64,000 bases of DNA from Coffea arabica (taxonomy: Eukaryota; Streptophyta; Magnoliopsida; Gentianales; Rubiaceae). Positions 14,089 through 25,991 of this stretch are shown piece after piece; positions within the stretch are counted from its first letter, which is position 1; each line of letters begins with the position of its first letter. Position numbers and translations under genes: made by a program. The notes beneath the pieces were generated by a model. It saw nothing but the letters and a program-made list of their open reading frames with translations. It had not been told where the DNA came from and did not search any database. The stretch is from positions 52,027,001 through 52,091,000 of the forward strand of contig NC_092316.1 in NCBI RefSeq assembly GCF_036785885.1. Direction: 5' to 3'.

Positions 14089-15003
14089 CCTCACAACAGG
14101 CACGCGCAATCGTCGCATATGCGCGTTCTGGCACGTGTCCCATATACTTTAACTTTCACCTTCCAATTTTGCTTCTTATAATTATTATGACCTTCTTCTC
14201 AATTAATACAACTTTAAAGCAAATACTTGGACTTTGACCGTCTACTAATTTATTAGTAGTTCGTTAAAGCAGCTGACTCTTATTTCTGGTTAATAAGAAG
14301 CAAGAACAAAGTCAACGTAATAATTAAGTCAAATTAAATACAAGAAAGGGGAAGTACAAACAACTTGGAGTATCTTTTTAGTTAATATTGCTTAATATTA
14401 GACTTTTACATATCTTTATAAAAATTTACATGAGAGAAATCTCATGGTTCACATTAGTCTAGTTAAAAAATACTACAATTTTGACTGCAATCATTCGTTA
14501 TGCTATTAACAATCAAACACTGTGTAAAATCATCCGTTTCTAGATTTATTCATCATCTAATCGAGGTACGTTAATTCGATAATTGCTGAATATCAACACT
14601 GGATTAAGTTTTGAATAACGTCTGAATGCAACGAAATGATAAATACAAAAGGACCGCCTTTAAATGAAAACCTAAATGTAAATTACATTCACTAAACACC
14701 TCTCATCGAACATCTATTGAAAAAACTCGTGAAGTAAAGTTGAACGTCGATCGCAATTAAACTACTCGATACTTTAAAATAGGTGCTCACAATGTGTCAC
14801 GAACTTGTCGTATTACGTTAGGGGTTCTGTGATTACGCCCCATGGTCATTGTCATCGTGATATTCATATCAGATTTGCCAATTTAAATATTTATAAGCCG
14901 TACAAAATCTAAAACCGTGATGATCTCTCGAGTTTTATTATGATAACCATGCTTTGTAGTTTATTCAGCTCCACGCATGCTGATGGAATAATAATTAGTG
15001 ATC
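14089..15003. other. Intergenic, no gene seen
   Basis: A+T-rich sequence without supported reading frames or clear repeat boundaries. Confidence 0.45.
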
Positions 15004-15319
15004 ACTGGCAGAAACAAATTAAGGGGTGGGGCAGCGACAGGCAGCTGCCCCGGAGACTCCAGAAATATATTCCCTTAAAAATTACTAATAGTTATCTTTT
15101 ATAGCGTTGTAAAAATTAAATTTTGCTCCTCCCAAAATTGTCGAGATCATTTATGTTAGCTTAAAAGTTAAAAGTTTTCACTTATATACCTGTAAATATT
15201 AGACTCTACACTGAAATATTCCGCAAAAATGTAAGGTTGCCCGGCCCCTTAATATATTTTTTTTCCCCTGATCATTAGTTTTGCTCCCTCAAACTCCAAC
15301 CTCTGGTTCTGCCAGCATT
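15004..15319. mobile_element. Degenerate hAT-like element remnant
   Basis: The left end CACTGGCAGAAACAAATT and right end GGTTCTGCCAGCATTG form an imperfect inverted repeat. The GGGGTGGGGCAGC...GCTGCCCC motif next to the left end is typical of plant hAT MITEs. No clear 8-bp duplication remains, so the exact limits are uncertain. Confidence 0.4.
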
Positions 15320-15383
15320 GCTGTGAACGATCCAAATCATCATATATACTTGGATAGAGGATTATTTGTCAAAATTTATTTGC

Positions 15384-15388
15384 TTACA
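15384..15388. repeat. Target-site duplication TTACA, left copy
   Basis: TTACA directly precedes TGTGAGAACCC of the solo LTR and is repeated exactly after its terminal CA at 18647-18651. Confidence 0.9.
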
Positions 15389-15623
15389 TGTGAGAACCCT
15401 AACTTCCCTCAATTTTCTTGGCCTTTGGCTTACTTTCTTTGCCCCATTTTAGTGAAAATTTGTCAACCCCTTTTGGTTTAAAGTATGAAAGGTCGTGGAT
15501 ATGTGCAATCATGTATGAGATATGTATGGATGTGTATGTGGTAGAAATACGTTTGAGCACGACAATCGAATTCGGAAGAAAAAAAAAAAAAGAAAAAATT
15601 TTGGAAAGCTGAAGTGGCCAAAT

Positions 15624-15757
15624 CCGGCCGGAAATCCGGCCAGTTTCTGGCCGGATAGCTGGCCGGATTGCCCTGCGTTTTTGAAAAAAAAAATGTTTCC
15701 TCTCGGCCTCATATCCGGCCAGGAATCCGGCCAGAATCCGGCCGGATTCTGATGTGA
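15624..15757 (+). repeat. CCGGCCGG palindrome cluster in solo LTR copy 1
   Basis: Repeated units of ATCCGGCCGGA, CTGGCCGGAT and ATCCGGCCAG are packed into about 135 bp, split by a short A-rich spacer and TCTCGGCC. The same module, in the same order and orientation relative to the LTR, occurs in copy 2 near its opposite end. Confidence 0.85.
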
Positions 15758-18071
15758 CACAGCCGGTCAGCAGCTTTGACCGGCTGTTTCTTCCTTCTTA
15801 TCCCCTTGGTTCACCAAAATATCTTCATTTCCTCTTCTTGTCCAGCCGTGAGCTTTGAGAGCAAAGAGAGAAAAACTCTTCAATCTCCATCTTTGATTTT
15901 TGCTTCAATCTTGAAACTTCACCAATGGATTTTTAATTCCCTCCATACAAGTGATCTTCTTGGAAGGTTAAAGCTTTTGGGTGGAGTGTTTTGGCAAGGG
16001 AAGCTTTGAATTGCTAGTCTTCTTGAGTTGTGAGGTAAGATGCTTAAGAAAGTTCTCTTTTACATTGATAATGGTTAAGTTGTGAATTATAAGGGTTGGA
16101 AATGTCATTTTGTGAGTGATATTGTGATTTGGGTTGATTTATGGTGACATTTTATTTTTTTATTATGATTTTTCTATTTGAATTTGATGTTGTCTATGTG
16201 GCCATGTAAGATGAAGGGGAATGATATAGAATGAGGCTAGTTAATGTAAATGATGGTTTAATGCAAGGAATTCTTGTTTGAAAGGAAATTTGGAAAAGTT
16301 AGGGTGTCACACCCTTCAATTCTGGCCGGCCCTGTTTAGCATAGTTAGAGGCCGAATTGGCCTTTGCTTAAAACATGAAAGTTGTAGGTATTGATGTGTT
16401 AGAGGTGTCTGTAAAATTTCAGGTCAATCGGAGTAATGTAGAGTGAGAAAAGTCGAATTTACCCCTGCTGCTCTGGTTTCATCCTAACTTGGGAATTGTT
16501 GCAGTAATTAGCTATTTTGGCTAGGAAAACTTCTGAACTGGTTGTAGAGGTCTTCTAATGAAATGTAGCCTGATGTCCTAGCTATCATTTGGCTTTGGAA
16601 TCAATGGATTTGGACCTAAGTAGACCGAATTATAGTTCGTTAACCAGAACGTGGTTTGTCCACCTGTATTTTGCAGTTCTGAACTAGTGTCTTGTATTTT
16701 TGACCTAGTTTCACTACAAACTGGATTAAGTGACCTTCTACATTGTTGTAGCCCTGCCTCTTAGTTTCGAAACGGTGGGTCTTACACCCTAAACCAATAA
16801 TCGTAGTGCCTTTAGTGCTATTTCCGCAAAATGTTGTCACGCATTGTTTTATCTGAAAGTGTTTCTAGCTCGCTTTTCGTATTTATTGTTGTATTTATAT
16901 GAATTTAAGCCTAGTGATCGGCTTTTGGACATGAGGTTATTCTATATGACATGTTGGGACTGAGTTGAGAAAATAATGAAGCCATTAATGGCTGGAAAAT
17001 AGGTAAACACAAGGGACATGCCGTCCGTTTGTTTTCTTGGAAATTGAATGAGTTAAAGTGGTTTTTGGAAATGTATTTTGTATCAAGTTGGGTGTATTTC
17101 CTAGAGAATTTCATTGGGTCTTTCAAATAGGGATTCGAGGGCTAAGTTCTAGTTAAACTTGTATATTTCTGCAAGGCAACTAATGTGACCCTTTTACCGT
17201 TCGAAAACATGTTACCTCTTCGATTTGAACCACCAAATGTTTACTTACCCCGTATTCAAAATAAAGAGGTATGAATTAGGGGTTTTATCGGCCAAGTTAG
17301 GGTTTTCTCGGCCACAAGTGAACTACTTTCAAGTAAGGTTTTAAGAGTCCTCTTTTCCATATGATTCTCATCAAAACCCTTATTATATAACTGCTACTTG
17401 AATATATAGTGGCTTGTAGCTGCACGAATGATTCTTTATAATTCCAAGAGAATATTTCCTTAGCCTATCTATTGGGATTTTAATTTGTTATAGTTAAGTG
17501 TTTCTTTTAGAGACTTTATAACCCTCTCGGTTTGGGTCGCATTAGGGTTATTCTTGTCTACGGATCCAAGTGCGCTCTTTACATTTTGAAGGTCTTTTAT
17601 ACGTCTACTCGCGAATAGTCGGGTATTTCTTAATTGCATCTAAATCATGTTAGATGGATTGTAATGCGATCTTTGTGAAATTTTAGGTTTCATTGGTGAT
17701 TGAGAATTGGGCGTTGTTTTGCGGTTATAGGTGAGTGTTCCTTATTTGTTATATTTCCTGATTATCTGGCTTGTTTGAATGATTGATAACATGTTAAACG
17801 CTTTCAATGATTGCTAAAACGATTTTCGAGGCGAGTGTGTACTTTACCGCACTTAGCCTAAATGATTGTGAAATTTTAATGATTGAGCGATTGAAATGTT
17901 AATTGTGCATGAATGTAGGCCTTCGGGCTGAACTGGCCATAGCCCCTTGTTACCGGTCGTCTCGAGCCAGTCGGACTCGGTCGAGCGATTAGGAACTTTG
18001 GTGAACGATCCGGTATACTCGAGTATTACCCTGTAGGTTGGTGGAGCCTGGCCAAAAGCCAGGGACGGGGA

Positions 18072-18094
18072 GAATGAATGAATGAATGAATGAA
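18072..18094 (+). repeat. (GAAT)n microsatellite inside solo LTR
   Basis: Five to six tandem GAAT units, with further GAATGAATGA about 85 bp downstream, in solo LTR copy 1. Confidence 0.8.
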
Positions 18095-18770
18095 CGAGGG
18101 GTTTTATTTATACAAAAATGCATTTTCAAATGATTGAAGGTTGGAGAATGGAAGGAGAATGAATGAATGATTGGCTCCTTGTGAGCCCGTATCCTTTTAA
18201 TGAATGTGTTTATCGCTTTATTGTACTTGTATCGTGAATTGTGGTTTACATGCATTTGTTTCTCTTGTTGCCTATGTGTACGGAACCTCACTGAGCTTTC
18301 CAGCTCATCCCTTTAGTTTTGTTTTCCTTAGCAGGGGAAGACGTGCGAGGACGGAAGCTACGAATAGATTAGCCGTTTTAGTACTTTTGATTCTTTTGTT
18401 TGGTTCTCGCCCCAATGTTTGGTGGGCTGGTTGTATGGAGAATGGGGAACCTTTGTACAAAAGTTGTTTTGCTTTTGGAATAAATATGTATATAAGTTTA
18501 CGTTAAGTTTGAAATTTTTGTTATTTCGATTGTTTTGTGGATTTTCTTGCCTTCTCTTATAGCAACTGACTGAGTCCCGGCGAGAGCTGGGCAGACGGTC
18601 CGCCGATACCCTGGGGTACGCCCTAGGGAGAAGTGGGACCGTCACATTACATCATCATTACAATTTTCAACACACCTTTTTATCTTCTCAATTACTTTTT
18701 TATCTCACATACATCACATCACAAAAAGTGTTACAGTAAAAATATCTCAAATAATTTACAATGCAAATAG

Positions 18771-19231
18771 ATTCATGGGCTGCATCCTGTTATGCTTCCC
18801 TGTGGGATCTTTAATTAGTTGAGCTTAATTACTTTATCATATATCCAGGGTGGCAATGTATTTTCAGCAATGTCACTAGTCTATATATATTTTAAGATTC
18901 ATGGCAGTTCGATTTCGTCCAACATGGGTTTTTCTGCTCAAATATTGAAGCAGATGCTTCAGATTCAGGTGTAAATGAGGCACAGCTATTCATATATACA
19001 ATCAATCTTCGCCGGGGGGGGGGGTAATAGAAGTATGTAAGATTTCCTAAAAACTTTTTATTTTTAATTTCAATTTTTGTCAAGTGAATTTTTATTTCTT
19101 TCAGAAGCAGTTGTAGATATGCATGTAAATTTTTAGCCACGAATCTTGATACTTAATAGAGAGATTAACTACAGCAAGTCATTCATGTTAATTTTGCCAA
19201 TGTGTTGAGCACCTCAGAATATTGTTCTATT
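18771..19231. other. Intergenic, no gene seen
   Basis: A+T rich with a run of G (about 19015-19024). No supported coding or element boundary. Confidence 0.45.
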
Positions 19232-19885
19232 TTTTGGATTGTTGTATTTTTTAAAAACAAGTTTTTCAAATATAATATTACAGTAATATACAAATAAAAA
19301 CAATTCAGAAAACATTTCATCCATACAATATATCAAAAATAACTCACAAATATACACAAAAAATAAAAAATAAATAAATTCTACAACATTTTATTTCTAT
19401 CACCACCACCCCCTCCCTCTTCCCTCTTCCTCCTCCTCCCCCTCCCGCTCTCTTCTTCCTCCTCCCTCTTCCCCTTCTTCCTCCTCCCATCCCCTACACC
19501 CAAGCCCTTCCATTCCCTTCCCTTCTCGATGTGGTCACGCCGTGACCACATCAAAGGGGCAAGAGGAGGGTTGGGAGAAAGAGAGAAGGAGAGTTGGAGG
19601 GGAAGAGGATGGGTGGAGGAAGAATGAAGGGGAAGAGGGAATGGGAGTTGGAGAAAGGAGGAGGGAGAAGGTGGTGACGGCGGTGGGTGGGGGTGGTGTT
19701 GGTAGTGATTGTAGTTGTGGTAGTATTATTTTTTAGAAAGGATCCTACAAATATTTTAGTTTTAAAAGGTATCTCAAAATATATTTTAAAAACATCACAA
19801 AAAGCATCTACAATAAAAGTTTTTTCATATACATTGCTATGATAAAATATTTCAAAAATATTCCAAAAAATAACTAATCCAAATG
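19232..19885. mobile_element. Pyrimidine/purine foldback element (copy 1)
   Basis: The left end (TTTTTGGATTGTTGTATTTT) is inversely similar to the right end (AAAAAATAACTAATCCAAAT). Inside, a C/T-rich arm (about 19400-19527) leads to a perfect palindrome, GATGTGGTCACG with its complement, at about 19527-19553, and then a G/A-rich arm (about 19554-19720). The plus-strand open frame in the G/A arm is low complexity and not a gene. The termini resemble the MITE at 21283-21438. Confidence 0.65.
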
Positions 19886-21282
19886 GAGCAAATTCTAGCC
19901 CAAAGGAACCCTTAAAACCTGTAACGTCCTAGCAAATTGTTATTGCGGCCAGAAGGAAGCCTTAAAACCTGTTACGTTCCTATTGCATGAATCTATCTCC
20001 CATGCATCATATCCCCAGCCAGAGGAGGTTCAACCACGTCCGAAGAAGAATAGATTAAGACTAGTTTGGGGCTAGAATACTTGCATAAAAATTTCCATCC
20101 TCTTCGAAAGTGAAAATGACATATAAATTTGCATTCTTGGCTCTAATGTCAGTCTATCAAATGTTTTACTTTTATCATTGTGAGTTCCTGATAATTCAAT
20201 TAAAACAAAAAAAATCGCACCACTTATATGTGTTACCATACCAATGTTTGCATGGAGAAGCCAAAAATTAAAAGGCCCTGATCAGACCACCCCAGCTTGG
20301 CTGATGATTTTGGAGGGGTTTGTATGAATATCTTCTTGTTTGTCAAAAAGTATTTGATTGCATCAAAAAAATGTTTCTAATTGCCTTTTTTTTTTATTTT
20401 GCATATATCACATTATGAAAAAAATTCAATATCATTCAAAATAATCTTCTATGCAAACATAATCCAATTTGACACAACCCACCTGCGGGAATTTCCAACC
20501 ATAGAGGCAGTGCAACTATCTGGTAAACATGCCCGATATGTTGTGTCCATGGATGCTTTAGAGTTAAATGTGATAGTATAAGTTTTTGGATTAAATTAGA
20601 ATTAATTTTTGCTACACTGATAGCGTATACAGTAGTCCATAATAGGACTCCCTTATTTGTTAATCACATTTTTTTTTTGTTTTACTTGCGAAGAAGAATA
20701 AAAACAGTTTTATTCTTCATTTCAATCACAACTTTAAAAAATGGATGGTTAATAATTCAATGAAATATACGAGTATTGTGTATAATCCGCATGGTCAAAA
20801 TGTCAAAGAGAGTACTATTAACTTCTTTCCTTGAAAATTTTGTGCATTAAGATGAAACTATTATCAATAAGTAAACAATTATTTCATAATGCTTCGTTCA
20901 TTTTTAATAACATAGAACCTCTGACTCTCTGAGGTTCTAAGAATTAGAAAATCTATAAGTTCAATTCTCCCTTCTTCTTCTTCTTTACTTCTTAAATTTT
21001 ACACCTCCCTTGTTAAAAAAAAAAAAAAGGTCACGTCGAATCTATTGACCTCATGTAATAAAGTAATGATCCCAAATTTTATTGGGAGTCACTTTTTGCC
21101 TAAAAACATAATGCTCACTACATGCTAAAGAAAAGCATAATTACTTATATTCCACGTTCATTTTAGAAGTTAGAAATTGAAAAGAGGGTAAGATACACAT
21201 AAATGTCCTTTTTTTCCTTTTAGATTAAAAAAAAAAGTTGTCTCCGGTTGTTAGCACTTGATAGAGCATGACAGACTCCATA
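19886..21282. other. Intergenic, no gene seen
   Basis: A+T rich. Around 20590-20640 there is a short match to the GCACTGACGGTGTATATACAC-type MITE end seen at 57000. Otherwise there is no recognisable feature. Confidence 0.45.
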
Positions 21283-21438
21283 TGTTTGGATAGTAAATTT
21301 TTTCAAAAAAAAAAAATTCGCTTGTATTATAAATACATTTTTCAATTCATTTTTTTATCCAATCACTTTTTTATCTCACATACATTACATCACAAAAAGT
21401 GTTATAGTAATTATTTGGAATAATACTCTATCCAAACA
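21283..21438. mobile_element. Intact short MITE with TGTTTGGATAG termini
   Basis: It begins TGTTTGGATAGTAAA and ends TACTCTATCCAAACA, a perfect 11-bp terminal inverted repeat around 156 bp of A+T-rich sequence including TTTTTTATCTCACATACATT. The same internal sequence occurs, split by the solo LTR, at 15349-18770. The target duplication is not obvious. Confidence 0.75.
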
Positions 21439-21514
21439 AAGCTAGTTACACCAAAGCAATGACTACGAGGAAAGGGATTGAGGACGAAAATGTTGATGGC
21501 CTTTTACTTTGAAT

Positions 21515-22351
21515 TAGGCATGGCCACGGTTCCAGAACCGTCGGTTCTAGTTCTTCAAAGAGGTAGAACCAGAACTGCATAGTTCTGATTTTGGTTCCTT
21601 ATGGTTCTGATTCTGGTTTCCGGTTTTGTATGATTGTATACAATTTTATTTAATTCCTTATCCTTACCAAATTTAATACGGATATAACAATATATTTAAA
21701 ATTTCAAATAAAATGTAAAAAAATATATACAAAATAAAGATCATATATTAATTTTATTATTATTCTACAAAGTAAGAAGTAATAAATAGATAATATAAAT
21801 TTTATGAAAAGTACATTACATTGTCAAATTAAAAAATACATTACACTATCAAATGGTTGCCATGTGTTGACTTTCTTGAGTTGGACAATCATCAATGTTG
21901 AGGATTCCATTTGAAGAAATATTGCAAAAAATATTTTTTTGCTTGCTTGATTTTGAAGATGAATTACTACCATCAAAACTTGTCATTTGATAGCAAATAA
22001 GCCAAAAAAAAAATTTTGTAAGTAATAATTTAATACTTACAAATTATAATGATAGATATTAGATGAATAGAAAGAATTAAATAATTAATAAAATATATAG
22101 AAAGTCCATAAAATTTAAATTTTCTTAAAACCTATTAAACACAACTAATTTTTTTTTGAATTATCTCACTACTTATATTAATTATTTTTAACGGTTCTGG
22201 AACCGACGATTCTAGTTCTGGTTCTATCTTTTAGAGAACCAGAACCGGAACCTTTATCCAAGGTTCTACCACGGTTCTAGTTCCATAGTTTTGGTTCCGG
22301 TTTCAAACGGTCCGATTCCGACGATTCCAAATGGAACCATGGTCATGCCTA
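21515..22351. mobile_element. Non-autonomous hAT-like element with 8-bp target duplication
   Basis: The ends are TAGGCATGGCCACGG and CCATGGTCATGCCTA. Flanks are CTTTGAAT (21507-21514) and CTTTGAAA (22352-22359), an 8-bp duplication with one mismatch as expected for hAT. Both subterminal regions are full of degenerate GGTTCTRGTTCT/AGAACCAGAACC repeats in opposite orientation. These are candidate transposase-binding arrays. The A+T-rich middle has no transposase frame. Confidence 0.8.
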
Positions 22352-23309
22352 CTTTGAAAATAACAATGACCAAGTTTAAACAAAAAAAGAAGGCATGGGA
22401 CACAATTTGTAGAGGGAGGCCCGCCCAACTCTTGCTTTGGAGGTCATAAACCTCTTAAATTGCATCATTGCCTGCCAGCTAAAAAACGAAGGAAAAGTTT
22501 CACTTTCGCTACCTCCGATGAAGGAAGGACCCCAGATGGAGTCTGGTTGACTGAATTGATGATGAAGGTTAGGTTAATCATCTGGCGTGTAACGGTCAAT
22601 GACTGAATGTTAGATCACTGTACTACGAATAATAAATATCAATCGGCTTTTCACCCTACCAGTCCCAAAAGCACCAACAAAACTTGTCAAAAAAATTTTA
22701 AGAAAGCGAAAAAAAAAAGAAAACAACAAGGAACTAAATAGGTGATGTGGCATCACCACTGGTCATAAAACTTTACTGTAATTTTCTGTAAAAATTATAG
22801 AAAAAATTTTTGGAACGTGTAAATTTTTAGGTATTTTAAAGTGTATAGTTTAACAATTTTAAAATTTTTTTTGAGATTATTATAGATAAAATTATTTATA
22901 AAATTTATAAAACACAAACTTGACAAAAAATTTATTTGCTAAACAAGCCCAAAGATTGACCGGATGGTGCAAAGTTGTGACTTTACAACTAACGGGGAAT
23001 CTCAAGATCTTCAGTAAACTAATTAAAAAGAGAAAGGATATATAGAAGTTGACCTTTGACAAAAAAATAAAATAAAATAAAAAGAGAAAGGAAAAACCGA
23101 TGCAGACAACCTACTTGAGATCTCAATATCTTCATTCGATCCAATATACAATTAATTAAAGACAAAGAAAGGGTAGATAGTAGGGTATCCGTGGTCAATG
23201 AAGATCGTCACATATTGTGACAAATTTTATGAGAGGTAAGATTCGAACTCTTGACCTTCCGCACCACCAAGTCTAAGAAGGCTTGGGATGAGCGAGAGAA
23301 TCAAAATAT

Positions 23310-23312
<3 letters not shown>
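22352..23312. other. Intergenic with a small TE remnant, no gene seen
   Basis: At about 22780-22935 the TTTACTGTAATTTTCTG and TTTTTTGAGATTATTATAGA stretches resemble termini of the pyrimidine/purine foldback family. On the minus strand at about 23225-23240 an AGAGTTCGAATCTTACC motif resembles a pol III B box but has no clear partner A box. No coding region is supported. Confidence 0.4.

Positions 23313-23346
<34 letters not shown>
23313..23346. repeat. (AT)n microsatellite
   Basis: About 34 bp of uninterrupted alternating AT. Confidence 0.95.
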
Positions 23347-23350
<4 letters not shown>

Positions 23351-23399
23351 TTATATTTTCCGGTATCTCTCAATCTTATTCCAAGCTCCTAATATTTCC

Positions 23400-24215
23400 A
23401 GTTATAGTAACTAGTTTTTAGTCTCCAATGTTTAGTACCTATATAGAATTGGTTCTTAAAATTTTGGCAAAAATAAGTCTGGTCCTAATGTTTAGCACCT
23501 TTTGGTTTTTAGTCCCTAAAATTTTGGCAAGAACAAATCTAGTCCAAAATATACACAATTTAAAGCAAATCTAGAACATTTGAAGAATTTTCTTAATTAT
23601 AGATAGAATTTAATCACGTACAATCATTTGTCCATAAAGTCAATTATAAAAGTAAAGAAGCAAAATAGCCGCTATTTTTAAAAAAAAAAAAGAGATGAAG
23701 GACTAATAACTCAAATGCTAATTGATTAACCAGCTCAAAAAAAAATGAATTTTGTTATGTTACAAAATGGAAACCAATTAGAGCGCCTAATTCATCATTC
23801 CAAACTTGTTTTCACTCTCCCTCCGTCTCCAAGCAGAAGACCCTAACACCCAATTTTCGGGTATAATTTAACCAAAAAAGTTTTTTAGTTTCTTAGTTAA
23901 TTAATTACTCAAGTGGAGTTATTCTTATTTTTCTAAGTTAGTCACTTCTTTAAAAAAAAATAAAATAAATTAACGAACACGTGACTGCACGTGACCAATT
24001 TCGTCGGTAACTAAGAAAACTCGTCAAATGTCATAAATCGGTTCCAAATTGAAAAAATTGAGGACTAAATTTGTTTTTACAGAAATTTTAAAGACTAAAA
24101 TGCTTAAGATGCCAAACATTGGTGGCCAGATTTATTTTTTATCAAAATTTCAGGGATTAGAATGCTGTAGAGATTAAACATTGGGTGGGGACCAACGCTG
24201 CATTTCTCCGCCAGA
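23400..24215. mobile_element. Terminal-inverted-repeat element upstream of NFD4-like copy 1
   Basis: Around 23408-23552 two tandem-like units contain CCAATGTTTAGTACC or CTAATGTTTAGCACC followed by AAAATTTTGGCAA. Around 24040-24215 their reverse complements occur (GATGCCAAACATTGGTGG, ATTAAACATTGGGTGGGGAC). The inverted arrangement marks a non-autonomous DNA element about 0.8 kb long that ends about 150 bp before the start codon. The exact ends were not resolved. Confidence 0.55.
23978..23993 (+). promoter_or_regulatory. Two CACGTG G-box motifs 10 bp apart
   Basis: CACGTG occurs at 23978-23983 and 23988-23993, with starts one helical turn apart, about 375 bp upstream of the NFD4-like copy 1 ATG. 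G-boxes are bound by bZIP and bHLH factors. Both lie inside the TIR element described here, so they may simply be element sequence. Function is inferred. Confidence 0.45.
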
Positions 24216-24365
24216 AACTAATGCAATCATTCCTCATAACCTTTCTACTACCGGAGTAAAGAGTATAGACCTGCACAAAAATTCCAAGAGTCCAGGACCA
24301 CATATTTAAACTTTTAGACTGCCCTTTCAAAATTTTCAGAATTCAGAAGCAGAAGCCCGAATTGA

Positions 24366-25476
24366 ATGGAGAATAGCCACCGCCATCAGCACCGCGGCAG
24401 CGGCAGCAAATGGATAGCGGCGGTGGCGAGCATATGGATACAGTGCAGCTGCGGAGCATCGTACGCCTTCGGAATCTACTCACCAATCCTGAAATCAAGC
24501 CAAGGCTACGATCAGGCCACGTTGGACACCGTGTCAGTGTTCAAGGACATCGGGGCCAACGTCGGGATCATCTCCGGATTCCTTTACTCCGCCGTGGTAC
24601 CCGACCGGAGAGGGAGAGGGCAAGGGCGGAGCTGGTTACGGCAGCCCTGGGTGGTGATCCTGGCGGGCGTAATCCAATGCTTTTTGGGCTACATCATGAT
24701 GTGGGCTTCGGTGACCGGAATCATTGACCGGCCGGGGGTGGGATTGATGTGTTTGTTCATGTTCTTAGCAGCTCACGCTCAGACTTTCTTCAACACCGCT
24801 AACGTCGTGACCGCTGTTCATAATTTCCAGGATTACAGTGGGACCATTGTTGGTATCATGAAGGTAAATGTCTTTCTTACGTCTTCAATTATTGTTAATT
24901 TATTACTACTACTACTACTACATTTTACCTCTGCATGGTTAATTCTACTACTAGTATTTATGTTTGCCTAATATTCCGTCTACATTAAAATGGAGGTTTT
25001 TACTTCTTATTAGAGGTTTGTGACCCAAATGCACCAGTATGATTTTTTTTTTTTTTTTTTTTTTTGGGGTACAAGGCAATGTTTTGAAACTCGTACAGTT
25101 GATTGAACCGGTAATGTGTTCGGATCGAGGTTTAACCAGTCGGATCGATTCAATCCTGGTTCAATAAATTTTTTTAAAAAATAATAATGTATATAAATAT
25201 ATATGTATAAAATAAGACATGCAATGGACTAATTTAAGACTTTATGGGGTGAAAAGTTTAATATTTTCAAAGAATTTGGATTTTCACAAGTAAAAATTTT
25301 AAATTATAAGTTGCAACAAATAAATTTCATCTCAGCATAAATTGTGTCTACCAAATAATCTTAAATTCAACCCAAAATTGTCACAATATTCTAAAATTAT
25401 ACAAAATTCACGTCCATGGGAATTAGATATTATGAGTTTAAATTTTTAATTCACGTTTTTAGAATTTAGAGATTGC

Positions 25477-25552
<76 letters not shown>

Positions 25553-25946
25553 GTTTGGAATCTGGAGGAAGTCAGGATAATAGAAAACAGAGATGTAAAC
25601 TTGATGAAAGGCAAAAAATGAGAAAAAAGTGAGTGGACGTGGCATTTAATAATTAGTCTTTAGAATTAAGAAAAATCTATTCTTTTTTTTCAATTTAATA
25701 GACAAAAACAAAAAAATGCCGGTTCAATGGTTCAATCCAATTTACATGGTTTTTACCAGTTTTATCCCTTGCCTTTTTTTTTTTTTTCCAAGTTATTTTT
25801 TGCTGGATAGTTACGCGGAAACTGAAATTTGGTCTCAACAAAGTTTTGTTTATAGGACAAACTATTGGAAATGTTTATTAAGTTCTGGAATTTTGTCAAG
25901 ACGAATCAATTTGCGGCATGCCTAATCAAAATCGGTCCATATCCAC

Positions 25947-25991
<45 letters not shown>

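Larger units (their letters stand above)
15389..18646 (+). mobile_element. Solo LTR, 3.26 kb, probably Ty3/gypsy-type (copy 1)
   Basis: It begins TGTGAGAACCC, ends GACCGTCACA (5'-TG...CA-3') and is flanked by TTACA on both sides. No internal gag-pol, primer-binding site or second LTR is present, so it is the relic of unequal recombination between two LTRs. It contains a cluster of CCGGCC palindromes (15624-15757), a GAATG microsatellite (18072-18094) and a GC-rich 3' end. It is clearly related over most of its length to the minus-strand copy at 58759-61711. The Ty3/gypsy label rests only on LTR size and general style. Open frames inside it are not genes. Confidence 0.88.
15349..18770. mobile_element. 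TTTGGATAG-type MITE interrupted by a solo LTR
   Basis: The bases left of the solo LTR (from about 15349, TTGGATAGAGGATTATTTG) and right of it (18647-18770, with TTTTTATCTCACATACATCA and a degraded GCAAATAG end) together match the intact MITE at 21283-21438. The LTR therefore landed inside an older MITE copy. Confidence 0.7.

Noticed and set aside
15624..15757. CCGGCC cluster as a CRISPR-like array
   Set aside because: Units are short palindromes with irregular spacing and no distinct spacers, inside a plant LTR.
23220..23290. tRNA or SINE-like B-box on the minus strand
   Set aside because: A B-box-like motif is present, but no A box at proper spacing, no cloverleaf and no 3' tail.
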